Numbered from the stretch's first letter, positions 48,145 to 62,600 are shown. The stretch is 64,000 nucleotides of DNA from Megamerina dolium (GCA_963854835.1 OY978526.1:13347277-13411276); one strand, 5' to 3'. Program-made: numbers and translations. Notes: generated by a model not told the origin, from the sequence alone.

Positions 48145-48405
48145 TGGCTTTCTGATTAGTAGGTCGAGGTATCAATCCACGGCTGAAGCGCAACCTGCAT
48201 ATTCATCTGTCGGCAAGCAATTGGCAATTCTTCCGACAGTAAAAATTTGCCATGAAAACGGGTCTAAAAGAGCTCTGTGAAAAGCTTAGAAAAAGTGATG
48301 TCACAAAGGTTCCGCCGTTCAGAACCGACTGATATAGATAGGTCCCGTCTAATACTGTCCAAAAACTTAATACGCACAACAGTATTGATAGAGAAGCACA
48401 GCTAA
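48145..48405 (+). mobile_element. tRNA-derived SINE (family A)
   Basis: Starts inside the tRNA-like head with a B-box-like AGGTATCAATCC. The body has CTGTCGGCAAGCAATTGGCA, GAGCTCTGTGA and AGTGATGTCACAAAGGTTC, and a 3' block matching 4.0 kb and 56.0 kb in reverse. Confidence 0.65.
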
Positions 48406-48464
48406 AGGTTGCTTCTGCCAACAACAAGTGCTCAGCAACATAATAATAAGTGTTAATAAGTGCC

Positions 48465-48672
48465 AATAAGTGTCGGCCAACAAGTCTCTGCCAACAATTG
48501 TCTGCGAGCAAGTGTCTGGCAACATTTGTCTGCAAACAAGGCTTTGCCAACTTTGGCTGCAAACAAGTATCGGGCAACGTTTGCCTGAGAACAAGTGTCT
48601 GCCAACAGGTGTCTGATAACATTTGTCTGCCAACAGGTGTCTGGTAACATTTGTCTGCCAACAGGTGTCTAT
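48465..48672. repeat. 14-bp unit minisatellite
   Basis: About 14 or 15 diverged units of the type TGTCTGCCAACAAG / TGTCTGGCAACATT. Because 42 is divisible by both 14 and 3, every frame stays open in a repeating pattern, which explains the Cys/Gln/Leu-rich open frames here. Not a gene. Confidence 0.85.
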
Positions 48673-48869
48673 CAGAGTTGCTTTGGGGAAGTAGTTCTTA
48701 TCGATTATCCCATGTGAAAGTAGATTGTTTCCACTAGATCTCATCCTGTTATTTCCTTTTTTAATATCGTGCGGTAAATAAGTCAGCACGGTTTTGATTA
48801 AAAATTATTTATCATCAGAAGTGATTTTTTTTTTGGAAAAAAGCCTAGATGCCCAGTCAGGAAATTTAT

Positions 48870-49150
48870 TTCAAACGTGGTTAGTGCGTTAGCCTTCTGA
48901 TCAGTAGGTCGAGAGTTCAATCCCCGGCTGAACCAAAACTTTCTTGTCGAAAAGATTTTTTTCTTCGAAGGGTAACCACCTGTCGGCAAGCAAAATGGCA
49001 ATTCTTGCAAGTAACAATTTGCTATAAAAACACTTCTAATAGAACTCTGTGATGTCACACGGGTTCTGCCGTTCTGCCGTAATATCAAAATATTTAACTC
49101 GGATAACAGTGGTGGAAGAGAAGCTCCTTCGGGGCCTATAAGTGCTTCAA
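48870..49150 (+). mobile_element. tRNA-derived SINE, best-preserved head
   Basis: GTGGTTAGTGCGTTAGCC (A-box-like) and GAGAGTTCAATCCCCGGCTG (B-box-like) are followed by the shared body (CTGTCGGCAAGC, GAACTCTGTGATGTCAC) and the tail GGGGCCTATAAGTGCTTC. It abuts the LINE insertion. Confidence 0.75.
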
Positions 49151-49201
49151 ATTAATTTTTGTTTTAATAATACTAGAATATCCAATACTAGAATATCCAA
49201 T

Positions 49202-52200
49202 GGTCTGGTGGTGTTTTCGCAAGGTAACGTGTCTAACTGCCTCAACCGGGTGGGGCTAGCGCAATTCTTGTTGAACTCATCGCAAGTCAACTCACTGGCT
49301 GTCATGTAGTTTGATCTGAGAGCTATGTGATGATACCCTTATTTGTTAATGAATGGTAGTCATATAGCTTGCTCTGCTTACTATGTGACGGCGCTTTCAT
49401 TATTATTAATGGGGCCCTCCATGTGGCGACCACCGGGCAACGTCTTCCTGGCACCCGCTGGGAGGCGGCTGAAGTGAGTGGCGAAAACCTCCTCGGTTAG
49501 AGGTTGTGCGTTGGGTTTGGGACCCGCCACATAAAAAACCCCTCACAATGAAAAAAACAAATATGCCTCGGATAAGGACTACCGCTTTTGTTGATGACCC
49601 CCGCAAACGAAAAAAGGATAATGATTTACGGATATGCACCTGGAATGTCCTGTCCCTTTATAGGGAGGGTGTCTCTATCCAGCTGGTTGATGTCCTCCAA
49701 AAATACAGAGCTGACATCACCGCTCTCCAGGAAATGCGATGGACAGGACAGGGCTGCTTCAAAAGAGCGTCCTGTGACATCTACTACAGTTGCCATGCTG
49801 AAAGGCACGAATTAGGATGTGGATTTTTGGTCAGCAAGAGACTACGACATTTTGTCTCACAGTTCACGCCTGTGAACGAACGGCTGGCCACAATCCGCAT
49901 CGAGGCAAAATTCTTCAACATCAGCATTATATGTGCCCACGCTCCGACGGATGAGAAGGACAATGTGACCAAGGAGAGCTTCTTTCAGCGCCTCGAAGAA
50001 GCTTATGACCGCTGCCCCCGCCTCGATATCAAAATCGTGCTTGGCGACTGTAATGCCAGGGTGGGCAAGGAAGGTACCTTTGGTCCAACTGTCGGAAAAT
50101 TCAGCCTCCACCAGAACACCTCCGATAACGGAATGAGGCTGATCGACTTCCCCGCAGCACGAAACATGGTAATTGGTGGTACCAGATTCCAGCATCTCGA
50201 CATCCACAAAGCGACATGGCTGCATCCAGATCAACGTACAAGAAACCAAATTGATCATGTGGTGATTGACGGAAGGCATGCTTCCAGTGTGATGGACGTG
50301 AAATCGATCCGTGGTGCCAACATCGACTCGGATCACTACCTTGTTTCAGCTAAGGTGCGCACACGCTTATGTGTCGCAAATAACAAGAGAAGTACCACAC
50401 AGAGAAAGCTCTACGTCAGTAAGCTGCGATCACCAGAGACAGCAGATGCGTTTTCCACTCGACTATCGGATCTGCTTATGCAGAACACTCCCCAACTTGA
50501 TGATATATGCGCACGGTGGACACATTTATCCCACTCCATGACTACTGCTCTCGAGGAGGTAATCGGTTATTACCGGCCTCTGAGGAATGAGTGGTATGAT
50601 CAGGAGTGTCGCGACGCTACCTCAGAGAAAGACGCCGCCTACAGAAAAACCCTGCGTGCAGGCGCAACGCGAGCTGTTAAGGAGCGGTACAGAGAGAAAA
50701 GGAGTGCAGAGAGAAGTCTTTTCAGGCGCAAGAAGAGGGAGTTGGAAAGACGCGAGTGTGAGGAAATAGAGATGTGTACCGACAAGAATGAGACTCGAAA
50801 ATTCTTCGAAAAGATCAAGCGCCTGAGTGGAGGTTTAAATCCCGGAGCCTCTTCTTGTCGTGATGGAAATGGGAATCTGGTTACAGATGTCCAGAGTGTA
50901 CTGAGCCTATGGAGGGAACACTTCTCCACGTTACTGAATGGCGATGCTACGAACAATTCCGCCAGTGGAGGAGATTGCCCGATAACCCCAATTACAGATG
51001 ATGGTGTTGATGTTCCACCACCCGACTATGACGAGGTTGAAACGGCCATTTTAAGGCTGAAGAACAACAAAGCTGCAGGTGCTGATGGCCTGCCTGCCGA
51101 GTTGTTTAAGACCGGAGGCGATGAGCTGCTCACCCGCATGCACCAGCTCATAAGCAGAATATGGTCGGATGAAAGCATGCCTGATGATTAGGGGCTCAGT
51201 GTTCTCTGTCCTGTACATAAAAAGGAGACCCCACAATTTGCGCTAACTACCGTGGAATAAGTCTCCTGAGCATCGCGTACAAGGTTCTATCGAGCGTACT
51301 GTGTGAAAGGTTGAAGCCTATGCTCAGCAACCTGATTGGACCTTATCAGTGTGGCTTCAGACCTGGTAAATCCACCATCGACCAGATTTTCACACTGCGC
51401 CAAATCCTGGAGAAGACCCAAGAAAAACAGATCGACACACACCACCTATTTGTTGATTATAAAGCCGCTTTCGACAGTCCGGTAAGGGATTACCTCTACG
51501 CAACAATGTCTGAGTTCGGTATTCCTGCAAAGCTCATTCGACTTTGTAGAATGACACTGGATAACTCCCGTTGTGCAGTGAAAATTGGGAAGGACCTCTC
51601 CGCACCGTTTAATACCGAACGGGGTTTCAGACAAGGTGATTCGTTATCGTGCGACTTCTTCAATATTATTATGGAGAAAATAATACGAGCTGCTGATCTA
51701 CGACATAATGGCACTATCTTCAACAAAAGTGTCATGCTGTTAGCGTATGCCGACGATATTGATATAATCGGCATGAACACGCGAGCAGTCAGTGCAGCAT
51801 TCTCAGAGTTGGAAAGAGAGTCGCGTCGGATGGGTCTCACGGTGAACGAGGGCAAGACGAAGTATCTAGTGTCAACAAACAAAGAGTCCTGGCGTCTTGG
51901 ACAGCACGTCACTGTTGACAACTACGCTTTTGAAGTAGTAAGGGACTTTGTCTATCTTGGAACCAGCATTAAAAGCAGTAATGACGTCGGCTTGGAGATC
52001 ATGCGTAGGATAACTCTTGCTAACAGGTGTTACTTTGGGCTGAGTAAGCAATTGAGAAGTCGAGCCCTCTCTCGAAGAACGAAAACTACACTCTACAAGT
52101 CTCTCATCATGCCTGTCCTAACATATGGCGCTGAATCCTGGACAATTTCCACCTCGGATGAGCGAATGCTTGGAGTTTTCGAGAGAAAAGTCCTACACAA

Positions 52201-52566
52201 GATCTTTGGACTTATTTGCGTTGGTGGCGAGTACCGAATAAGGTACAACCATGAGCTGTACGAGCTGTATGCCGATATTGACATAGTAAAGCGCATCAAA
52301 ATCCAGCGGCTACGCTGGCTAGGTCATGTCGAGCGAATGGAAGAACACGCTCCAGCTAAGAAGGTGTTATATTCGGAACCCGCTGGAGGACGACGCAGAA
52401 GAGGAAGACCAAACCTCCTGTGGAAAGACCAAGTACTGGAGAACCTGACGGCGCTTGGAATTTCTAACTGGCGCCAGCTAGCGAAGAACAGAGATGGCTG
52501 GCGAAGCATGTTATTTTCGGCCTAAATCGATATTCGGTTGTTATGGCCACATAAGTAAGTAAGTAA
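49202..52566 (+). mobile_element. Full-length RTE-like non-LTR retrotransposon
   Basis: About 3.4 kb flanked by an 11-bp target-site duplication GAATATCCAAT (49191-49201 and 52567-52577). The 3' end is a short (TAAG)n tail, usual in RTE-type LINEs. It has a 5' leader of about 350 bp, then one long frame for endonuclease and reverse transcriptase. The intact duplication means the insertion is fairly young. Confidence 0.9.
49548..52525 (+). pseudogene. LINE endonuclease-reverse transcriptase, broken once
   Basis: The ATG at 49548 opens an APE-type endonuclease (CTWNVLSLYREG, QEMRWTGQG, CAHAPTDEKD, LGDCNARVG, SDHYLVSAKV), then a linker and the reverse transcriptase start (LKNNKAAGADGLPAELFK). 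A TAG stop at 51189-51191 and, shortly after, a one-base loss in an A run interrupt it. The downstream frame carries FVDYKAAFDS, RGFRQGDSLS and LLAYADDIDIIG (catalytic YADD) and a C-terminus rich in Arg. The copy near 55 kb reads TGG at the stop and has one more A, so the breaks are specific to this copy. It cannot make the full protein. Confidence 0.88.
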
Positions 52567-52577
52567 GAATATCCAAT

Positions 52578-53915
52578 ATTGTGCAGTATTCTTCGGAGCT
52601 TATAAGCCCTATTGTTTGTATCATTTATTTGTAGTATTTTGTTGTTTGAATTTGGCACATGTCAATATAAAATTTCGGAACTCGTTATTCGATTAATGGG
52701 TTTTCTCATTACAATTGTTGTTGTTGTTAATAGTATTATTTAATTTGGGACATTTTTCGTGGGCGTGCTTGATCTACATACATATAATTTTGTAGCTTAG
52801 TTAGATGAGGTGTGTTCTGCACTTGTTGCGCACCTTGTTTGGAATCGTAAATCATGTATACTTATGGATCTACATATGCATTCATATTATTCGATTTTCT
52901 ACTAGCACCATTCCCTACTGTTCCCTAAATACAATATAAATACGAATTTGGTCTTGTGAGGATGAAGCAAAGAAATCATATTCACCATATTCCTACCCAA
53001 TGTGGCATAACCAACTTTATGAGATGCGGAACATTTGAATTTGATTCGTCGCACTTAATGAAAACCCCTTTATATGTAAATATGTATATTTGTATTGCAT
53101 GCCTCTTTATTAGTTTAATGCTTGACAGTTGTAAGGTCGCTGGGGCACACACCCTAGAATACAGAATTGTTTGTCTTTTTTGTTGTTCTACACATTTAGT
53201 CTTATACGAATATTCAAATTCCAAAAAAACTGTTGGTAATAAATTTCCCCCCAATATATGAAATCTATGAAGAAATTCTTCAATTAATTTGTAAATCACT
53301 CAAAATTTCACTCACACATGGAATACAAAGTGGTTACACTCAAAGCTCTAAAATCTTACCTTCTCAAGAAAATAACTAACGTAATAACTAACATAATAAA
53401 TTGTTGTTGATGCTGCTATTGCTTAGCCTGAATACATGTAGTACATATGTGAGTGACAGCGACGATAACAAAAAAAAACAAACTAAAATAAAAACTCACC
53501 GATCAAGCAAAGTAAAAATTGAGTCGAAAAAAATATAACTACAACAAATAACAAGACCAACAGTAGTAGTAGTAGCAATAATATTGTAAAACAATATATA
53601 CGATCACCACCAAGTGATTCGAAATAAACGGACGCACAGCTAACAAACGCAATTTATATGTCGAATGTGATATACGCGCGTGTGCGATTGTCGCAAGTAA
53701 TGTTAAAATAATAACAACAACATAATATTAATACATAAATGATCAATATCTGATTGACACTGTGTTATATTACGGCGTGTACGTGCGCGTGTGTGTGTTT
53801 GAATTGGCAAGTGATGATTTAATTGTGAAAAATATACAAAAATTAATTTCAAGATAATTTACATAAATATACAAAATAGTAGTAATATAATTAATATAAT
53901 TCAATTCGATTGAAA
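52578..53915. other. Upstream region of the dehydrogenase gene
   Basis: AT-rich sequence that should hold the promoter and 5' UTR. Simple AAC and AGT triplet runs near 53550. No separate gene seen. Confidence 0.5.
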
Positions 53916-56554
53916 ATGGTGGAAACTGCAACAACAACTACAATGACACGTACCACAGAAAGTGCACCTGTTGGCTCATCGGCAGCGGAAGCTTTAACAG
54001 TATCACAACGACGTAATGATGCAGTCAAACGTGGTGTTTTCAATTTGAAACAAATAGGATTTCTATTATTATTGCCTTTAATCTTGTTTGCTGTCTTTTT
54101 GAAACATTTGCTGGATTATTTATTCGGTTTGAGCAAAAAATTAAAGGATGTCAACAATAAAGTCGCAGTGGTGAGTAAGTGTTCGACGCATGCGCACAAT
54201 GTATGCGCATTAAGTGAGTGAATGCGTCACATATTTGTTAAGTAGGCGAAAGTGATCGTATTAGTTAATAATTTATTGAAATTTTCATATGCTACACTTA
54301 AAAGCAAGGGTATATTTATTTTGGTTTGATATTTGTAAAAGCTTGAATTGAATCACTCGCAGATATAGAAAGTATAAATAGCGAATTTATGCCAAACGAA
54401 TCATGAGTTGACATGATAATTTCTTTTGTAAAGAAAATTATTTTTTGAAATTGTTTGAACAATTTTTTTGGATCACTTTTTTCTATCTAAAGGGTTGAAA
54501 ATTAGAAAATGCCTCTTAAACTCCTAAAATATGCATTAATTTTTAATTATGAATTTTGTAAATTTCTTAAAAATAAATATATAAACATATGATATAAAAA
54601 AGTATACTTACTTACTTACTTATGTGGCCAATACAACCGAATATCGATTTAGGCCGAAAATAACATGCTTCGCCAGCCATCTCTGTTCTTCGCGTCGTCC
54701 TCCAGCGGGTTCCGAATATAACACCTTCTTAGCTGGAGCGTGTTCTTCCATTCGCTGGACATGACCTAGCCAGCGCAGCCGATGGATTTTGATGCGCTTT
54801 ACTATGTCAATATCGGCATACAGCTCGTACAGCTCATGGTTGTACCTTATTCGGTACTCGCCACCAACGCAAATAGGTCCAAAGATCTTGTGTAGGACTT
54901 TTCTCTCGAAAACTCCAAGCATTCGCTCATCCGAGGTGGAAATTGTCCAGGATTCAGCGCCATATGTTAGGACAGGCATGATGAGAGACTTGTAGAGTGT
55001 AGTTTTCGTTCTTCGAGAGAGGGCTCGACTTCTCAATTGCTTACTCAGCCCAAAGTAACACCTGTTAGCAAGAGTTATCCTACGCATGATCTCCAAGCTG
55101 ACGTCATTACTGCTGTTAATGCTGGTTCCAAGATAGACAAAGTCCCTTACTACTTCAAAAGCGTAGTTGTCAACAGTGACGTGCTGTCCACAACGGGAGT
55201 TATCCAGTGTCATTCTACAAAGTCGAATGAGCTTTGCAGGAATACCATACTCAGACATTGTTGCGTAGAGGTAATCCCTTACCGGACTGTCGAAAGCGGC
55301 TTTATAATAAACAAATTGGTGGTGTGTGTTGATCTGTTTTTCTTGGGTCTTCTCTAGGATTTGGCGCAGTGTGAAAATCTGGTCGATGGTGGATTTACCA
55401 GGTCTGAAGCCACACTGATACGGTCCAATCAGGTTGCTGAGCATAGGCTTCAACCTTTCACACAGTACGCTCGATAGAACCTTGTACGCGATGCTCAGGA
55501 GACTTATTCCACGGTAGTTGGCGCAAATTGTGGGGTCTCCTTTTTTATGTACAGGACAGAGAACACTGAGCCTCCAATCATCAGGCATGCATGAAATGAA
55601 AAAGTATTTCTGTAAATATTCTAAATACACCCATACTTCACGACATGGCCTGCATACATTACGAAAAAGTTGGATTCAATTGTTTTCGACATTTCAACCA
55701 TTTGCTATTTATGAAGTTATTTAGTTAGTTATGAAGTTTTATAATCATCACAGTATTTTGGGCCCTATAATGAATCACTGTGATCTGTAAATCGAAAAAG
55801 TTGCTTAATTAAAAATGAACGTTAAGCAAAATGCCTTATTATAAGCCGCCGTATTGCGAGGTATCGCTTTATTATAATTTTCTAGATAAATTTTATGAAT
55901 AATAATTCATTTAAAAAAAAACTTCGAAAGCTCTGGTTATGTTAGATTAGGTTATGTGGCTGACCTCTCTCTGAGAGGACACACTTAGGCCTGAAAGGGC
56001 CATTGTGATACCAACGAGCTTCTCTTCCAATACTGTTGTGCGTGTTAAATTTGGACAGCATTCGAAGGGACCTACTTATATTAGCCGGATCCGAACGGCA
56101 GAACCCCTGTGACATCACTTTAACTTAGTTTTGTCACAGAGCTCTTTTAAGAAGCATTTTTGGTAAATTGTTACTGCCGGAAAAATTACCAATTCTTCTT
56201 CAAAAGGAAAATCTTTTCGATATCAAATTTTGTTATACTTCAGTTGGGGATTAAACCCACAACCTATCTACGATCTACGGCACTCATTGGGTTACTTTGA
56301 ATTAAAAAATTTAAATTTATATTTCACCTTTATTAAAGTTGGATAAGTCTTTTGTTTAACCCACACAAGTTCGTCAATAATTATAATAGATATTATAATG
56401 TGATTTTTTGCATCCAAGTCGATATTAAGTCGTCAATAATTCGGTATAGGCCGATTGAAAAATGCTAACTTCTATCTTTTTGTATTACTAAAAGAAACTA
56501 GCTTCTATATTAGTCAGATATAATATGTTTTTGACCTTTTTTTTGAGTGGGGCG

Positions 56555-56610
<56 letters not shown>

Positions 56611-59600
56611 TTTTTGTTCTCTGTCAAACTTGTTTTTTATTTGCCATCTCCCACACTAGCTATTATCGTCTTACTGTTTGCTAACATCTTGATGATAGCG
56701 TCATCATACATTGTACTCTCAGTTATTGTTATTAGTAAATATTGTTGTTGTTTCAACTACATACTTCATATGTGCATATGTTTATCGCAAAAAAAATAAA
56801 TAAATTGCTTTGAGATACTCGCAACGTCATTATGAATATGTACATATGTATGACATATATGATAGTTTTATATTTCATTGTTATTGCCGCCATTTTTGTT
56901 ATTTTTATCTCTCTTTCTCAATTATTTATCTTATTAAAGATGTATGGATTTAAATATATTTGTTAGCAAAAAACAAAAACAAACAAAAAATTAGAGATAA
57001 TTCAAAGGTCTTAATTTCATGTGATAACCAAAGTGTTGTAATTTCGAAAAAAAACAACAAAATTTTAAATGTTAATGGGTGTGGTGGCAATGTTAATACT
57101 TACATACTTATGCATAAAGAAATGTATATATGTTTGCATATTTTTGTATAAAATTCTTAAAATCTTTTTTGTTTACCAATTCAATTATCATTTACTTTAG
57201 TTTTGCTGAATATTTGTTTGTTTATCTTTCATATACTACTTGAATTTGTTCATAATTTATTTTACGTAATTTTAATCACATCTGATTGTGTAGTAATGAT
57301 GGTGGTTATGGTTGTTTGTAAATGTGGACGAGTTAATTGAAAAAAAATCAATTAACAAATTATTATGAATGGAAATATGGTACATTTTTTTTCTTATGTT
57401 AAATTGATTTTTCAAAATATATACATATGTATTTTCTAGAGTTTATTACGAAATCTTACAAGGTCGGAAGTAGTAAATTGTGTTTGCTTTTATTATCTTT
57501 TAAATATTGCTTTTATATCATTCTTTTAAGAAATTGATATCTCGACTACTCTGCACATGAATGTACTATGGTCAAAACGTAATTGGTGATACTATTATCG
57601 AAATATGCAATTTTTTTAAAATGATTGGTTCTTTTACATTTTGGCGATATATTGCTAACCATAGGAAGATTTCAAAAATTTTGAGTAGTTTGTTTTGAAC
57701 AATTTTTAAAATATCACTATCTTCTATAAACTACTTCAAGCTCTTATAAAATATGAACCATATTTCGTTAATCTGCAAAATTTTGCAATTATTATTTATC
57801 ACATTCTGACCGCAGCGCCTTTTTATGAATGCATCAACTTTAACTCTTCCTACTTCTTTATTGCCCACTTCAACTTTTTTTCGTCATTGTACTTATACAA
57901 TGTATTGCGATATCCAAATTAGGCCTGTCAAAAATATTTCTGATTTTCAGAATATACGTTGAAAGTTATTCTCACAAAAATGTTTTTGTTTAAAAAAAAA
58001 AGTTTTATTTAGGGCTATTCGATAATCGTTTAAACATAGTTTAGAATAATCAGATTGTCAGCTAAATGATTTATCGCACAGTCATATATTTAATTAGGGA
58101 TCGCCGATTAATTGGTTAACAAACAATTTGATTAATCAAAATTACTAATTACAATTTTGGTTAATCAGATTTTTTGTTCACCGATTAATCGACCAATCAA
58201 TAATCTGATTAATGAAATTCTAACCAAACAATCACATTTTGATTAATCAAATAACAAATTATTCGTATAATTATGTATTTGATTAATCAACCATTGAAAT
58301 TATTCGATTAACCAGCATTTGAATAAAATATTTCAAATACAATATTAATGTTATGCATATTTTTCCAATACAAAGTAGACGGACAACTTTTAAGAATTTA
58401 AATTTTGATTAAACAAACTTTTGATTAATCGAATAATTGATTAAACAGATATTTGATTAATTAGATTGTTCTATTAAAATTTTAATCGCAAAGCTTTTGT
58501 TTTAATATTTTTCAAATTATACAATATTTATTTTTAAATATATTTAAACTAAACTGTGCTGTAGGTCAGTTATCGAATTATCGAATTATCGAATTATCTG
58601 CTAAAATACTGAAAATCATAAGTACTGTAAAAAGTACTGTTCTTAGGAGTTTTGGTAAAATATTTTAGTTGTTCATATAAGATATAATAATTGTGGATTT
58701 CATTTTATTGAAATTTTAGAAAAAATCGTGTTCTTTTTCATTTGGAGAACCTACAAAAATTCTGGCCAATACTCAAGTTTATGGAATATATTTCTTTTTT
58801 CTTTTAATGCTGAACGTATAAATATAAATTTATTTTGAAATTTTGAACATCGCTAATATACAATATATAAGCAGGTATATATACTATGGCTATGACAGAC
58901 AGTTCGCTTGCTTACTTACTACTCATGTACTCATATGATTGATATCTTAAATGTTACATATTCAATTGATATTATTTAAACACTGAGCAAAAATCACATT
59001 AAATTTATTTGAAAATATTTTTAAATTCGGAAATTAAATAAATTTTTAGAAAGTTTCGAATTAAATTTAATTATATGTAATTTCTATGCAAACTTTGTTT
59101 GAATTTAAAATTAATTGTAGTAAATTTTTTTTCATGCTCAGTGTAGTCTAATAATTTGCATAACTTATTGGCATTCCTCAATAAAATTACTCTGTTGGCT
59201 TTTTCGTTTTCGATATTTTTTTTTACACTCAAATTTTATTAATCATAAGTGTAGTTGTGTTTCTTAGTGTATTGTATATTTACTTGTATACGAGTACTTG
59301 TATCGTATGCATATCTGTTTACTCACTATATCGATGACAATAATATGCGCTCAACTGTTTGGTATGTGATTTTGTGATGAAAACGTGTTTTGTTTATAAA
59401 AATAATAACGAATACACAACAATAATAATAGTCGACAAAAAAATCGCATTGTTGGGTATTGTTTTTCACTCATTAACATTGTCTATATGGAATCTATATT
59501 TATATTATTGTATAAACATAAATGTGAATATTAAGAAATTATTTTGATTATATTGTATTTAGCACGCAATTAATTAAACAAGAAAGAAAAATTATATGAT

Positions 59601-62600
59601 ATTAACTAATATGATTTAATATCGTGGTACTACCACTATCGAATAAATAAAAACTGTCAATTGACAGTCAGCTGATGGAATTTGAAAAATTATTGAATGA
59701 AATGTATGGATCTAAAAAGAGATAATGAAAAGTAAATTGAGTTTTGGCCAAAAAAATGTTTTCTTGTCTAGGCTGGCAACTTATCACACAACCCGAGAAT
59801 TGTATTAATATACATATGTAGTACTACATTTAGTTGCCTAATTCTACAGATACTTGAAAATCAGCTAATATCGTTTTAAGTATCGTAATATAATACTTGA
59901 ATAATCGATATACATATGTACGTTTTTTTGTGTTTATGGCACGATTTCTTCGAATTTGATAAAGACATTTCCAGATCTAAATCAGGTCAATCGATCTGCA
60001 AGTTATTCTTGCTAATGGCAAAATATGTATGTATATAAATTAGCAAATTATCGATGCGGATGATCGTATATGATATATGCCGTTATTTATTTTACTTAAA
60101 ACTTAAAAATTGGAACACTTCCATATATGCCACATTATTAAAATTGATTTTGAATGGGCACTTTTTTGGATTATGTTACTTTTTTGGCCAAATAAATAAT
60201 CAGAAATTTGTCAATAAACTAATATATAGTATATATCGTTTTACAAAATTTCTTATTTATTTGTAAATCACACTGCTTATAATAACAAAAAAAAAATTAG
60301 AAATTACATAAAATGTATAAAAGTCACAAACATATGCCTCTTGCGACATCATAATGAAAAGATAACAATTACAAGCAACAATCAACATGGGTCACAATCA
60401 ACTGGGGTCAAAATAAACTTAATTATTGTCAAGATGAGCAATTTGATGTCAAATTGGCTACTTGTAAATGTATGATTATTTATATGAGTGCTGTTGAGTT
60501 ATAGATATGCATCTGTCATGTATTAAGGTGTGCCTTAGTTGTATGGTAAAACTTTTTTTTTATAGTATTCAGACTAGCCTCTCCTTTAGAATTATGAAGG
60601 AGATCGAATAACCGAAAGAAATGCCACATCCGCATGGGTCACCCCCTATTTGTAAATATTTAATTGGTTATAAAAATATATTTTTCGAAAAATTAAATTT
60701 GATCGTATAACAAAAAGACATGCCACATACATTATAAATTTGTTGATTTATGTACATACAATATTTAAATATTTGTTAAAAGAGTTTTAAAAAAAAAACT
60801 CAAAAAAACATTTACCTAACAATTTTGAAGAATTTTCACATTGAATGTTGTTATTAAACAAACAAAACGTTATTTACAATTCATTTTCACACATTTTTAA
60901 TGCTCTTCCAGCTGACGGTACCTAAGATTTAACTCAGTTTTATCGCAAGCAAATCATTTTCTTTCACAAAAGTTTGCTAAGCCTTGTCTATCTTTTCCAT
61001 GGCTTTGTACACACAAGTTGAAAAAATGAGCAATTAAATTTGTTGTGTTTTTTGTTTTTGGTTTTTATGGACTCAACATTTTTGATTGAGTCTTTTGTTT
61101 CTGAGCTGAATGATGTATGTATACGTAGATGTATGAATGGATGGATGAATGAATGAACGAAAAAGAGTGAAATTTGAAGTGGAGTAAAATTTCATCAATT
61201 CAATAAAAATTGGGTGCGTCCGGGGAGCAATTATTTTTGTCTGAGTGTGTGTGTATACAAGAATATAATTGACTGAGCAAGCTTATTAAGTTTGTATGCA
61301 TGTATGTGTTGCTCAAAACAATGTGATTGAGCGAGCAATTTAATTGAGTGGAAAAATTGCGCCATAATAAATTTCTCTTCATTAGGGATTTTTATTGTTA
61401 TCGAATTAACTCAATTAACAAATACATAAAGACGAAACAATAAACAATAATATGAATAACAACAACAACAACAACAAAGTACATTTAAAAGAGGTGAAAT
61501 TTCAAACAGCAATTAGGCCAGAAAAATTGAACTGAACATCTGCATTTGCTATTGTATGTTAATTAGAACTGTCCTAAAAATGAATATTATTATAAGGAAA
61601 GTTTTTTTTGAATTTGAGAAAATTAATATTGAGCTTAAATTTTTTAGTATTAATTTTGACTTTGTGCATAAAAAACTTTGTCAAATATTGAGTTAAAAAG
61701 TGTAGAAACAAAATATAACTTTCTTGAAATGCCAAGGTTTGTCCAGGATTATAATATCCGGCTTTAGCGATGTTAATTCTTATCAAAAATGTGCTAAAGT
61801 TGATAATACAAAAAAATCTGACCACCAAGAAAAACATACGGAGGCCGTCCCAGAACTACCCGACCTGACATAAAGATGGCGGCAGTAGTTTGAAAAAAAA
61901 AACACTTTTGTGAAAAGTGGTAACCTTATAAAACTTATGTTTCAAGGCGTCACGTTGTTTAGTATTTTTTTTTTGGAGCCATCGAAAGTTAAAGACCTCA
62001 GTAAATTTATAAAAATGGAAAAAATTGCTCACCGTTATGTAATTCAATAATTTCATTTGAAAGGTTTCAGTCCAACGAATATTAAAGCCGAACTAGATTC
62101 TATTTTGGGGGAGTCTGCTCTGGGTGGCAGAGTTTAAATGAGGTCGTACGAGCTGCCAAGATGAACACCGTAGTGATCGATCAATTCTGGCCACGCCAGA
62201 AATGGTTTAGAAAATCCATAAAATGGTATTGGTGAACTGGGTGAAATTACAGGCATTGCAAAAAGTGCTATACATCGTGTATTGACCGAAAATGTTGAGA
62301 TGAAAAAGCTGTGTGCAAAATGGGTGCCGCGTTTGCTCACAGAATTGTTTGTTTCTATAGAATGTTTAGCGATAAAGCCGAGTTTTTACTTCGACTCATA
62401 ACAATGAATGACACATGGGTCCACCACATCACACCTGAGACAAAGGAGCTGTCAAAAGAGTGGACTGAAAGAGGAAAATCGTGTCCAAAGAAGGCGAAGA
62501 CAGTTCCATCTGCAGGCAAGGTTATGGCGTCTGTTTTTTGGGAAAAAGGAAAAACAATCAACGGCGAGTATTATGCTAATTTGAAATTAAAGAAAAAAGG

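Noticed and set aside
48465..48672. CRISPR-like array
   Set aside because: Units are contiguous with no unique spacers, and the DNA is from an animal.
48203..48789. Cys/Gln/Leu-rich minus-strand proteins of up to 152 residues
   Set aside because: They come from the 14-bp minisatellite, whose period keeps all frames open.
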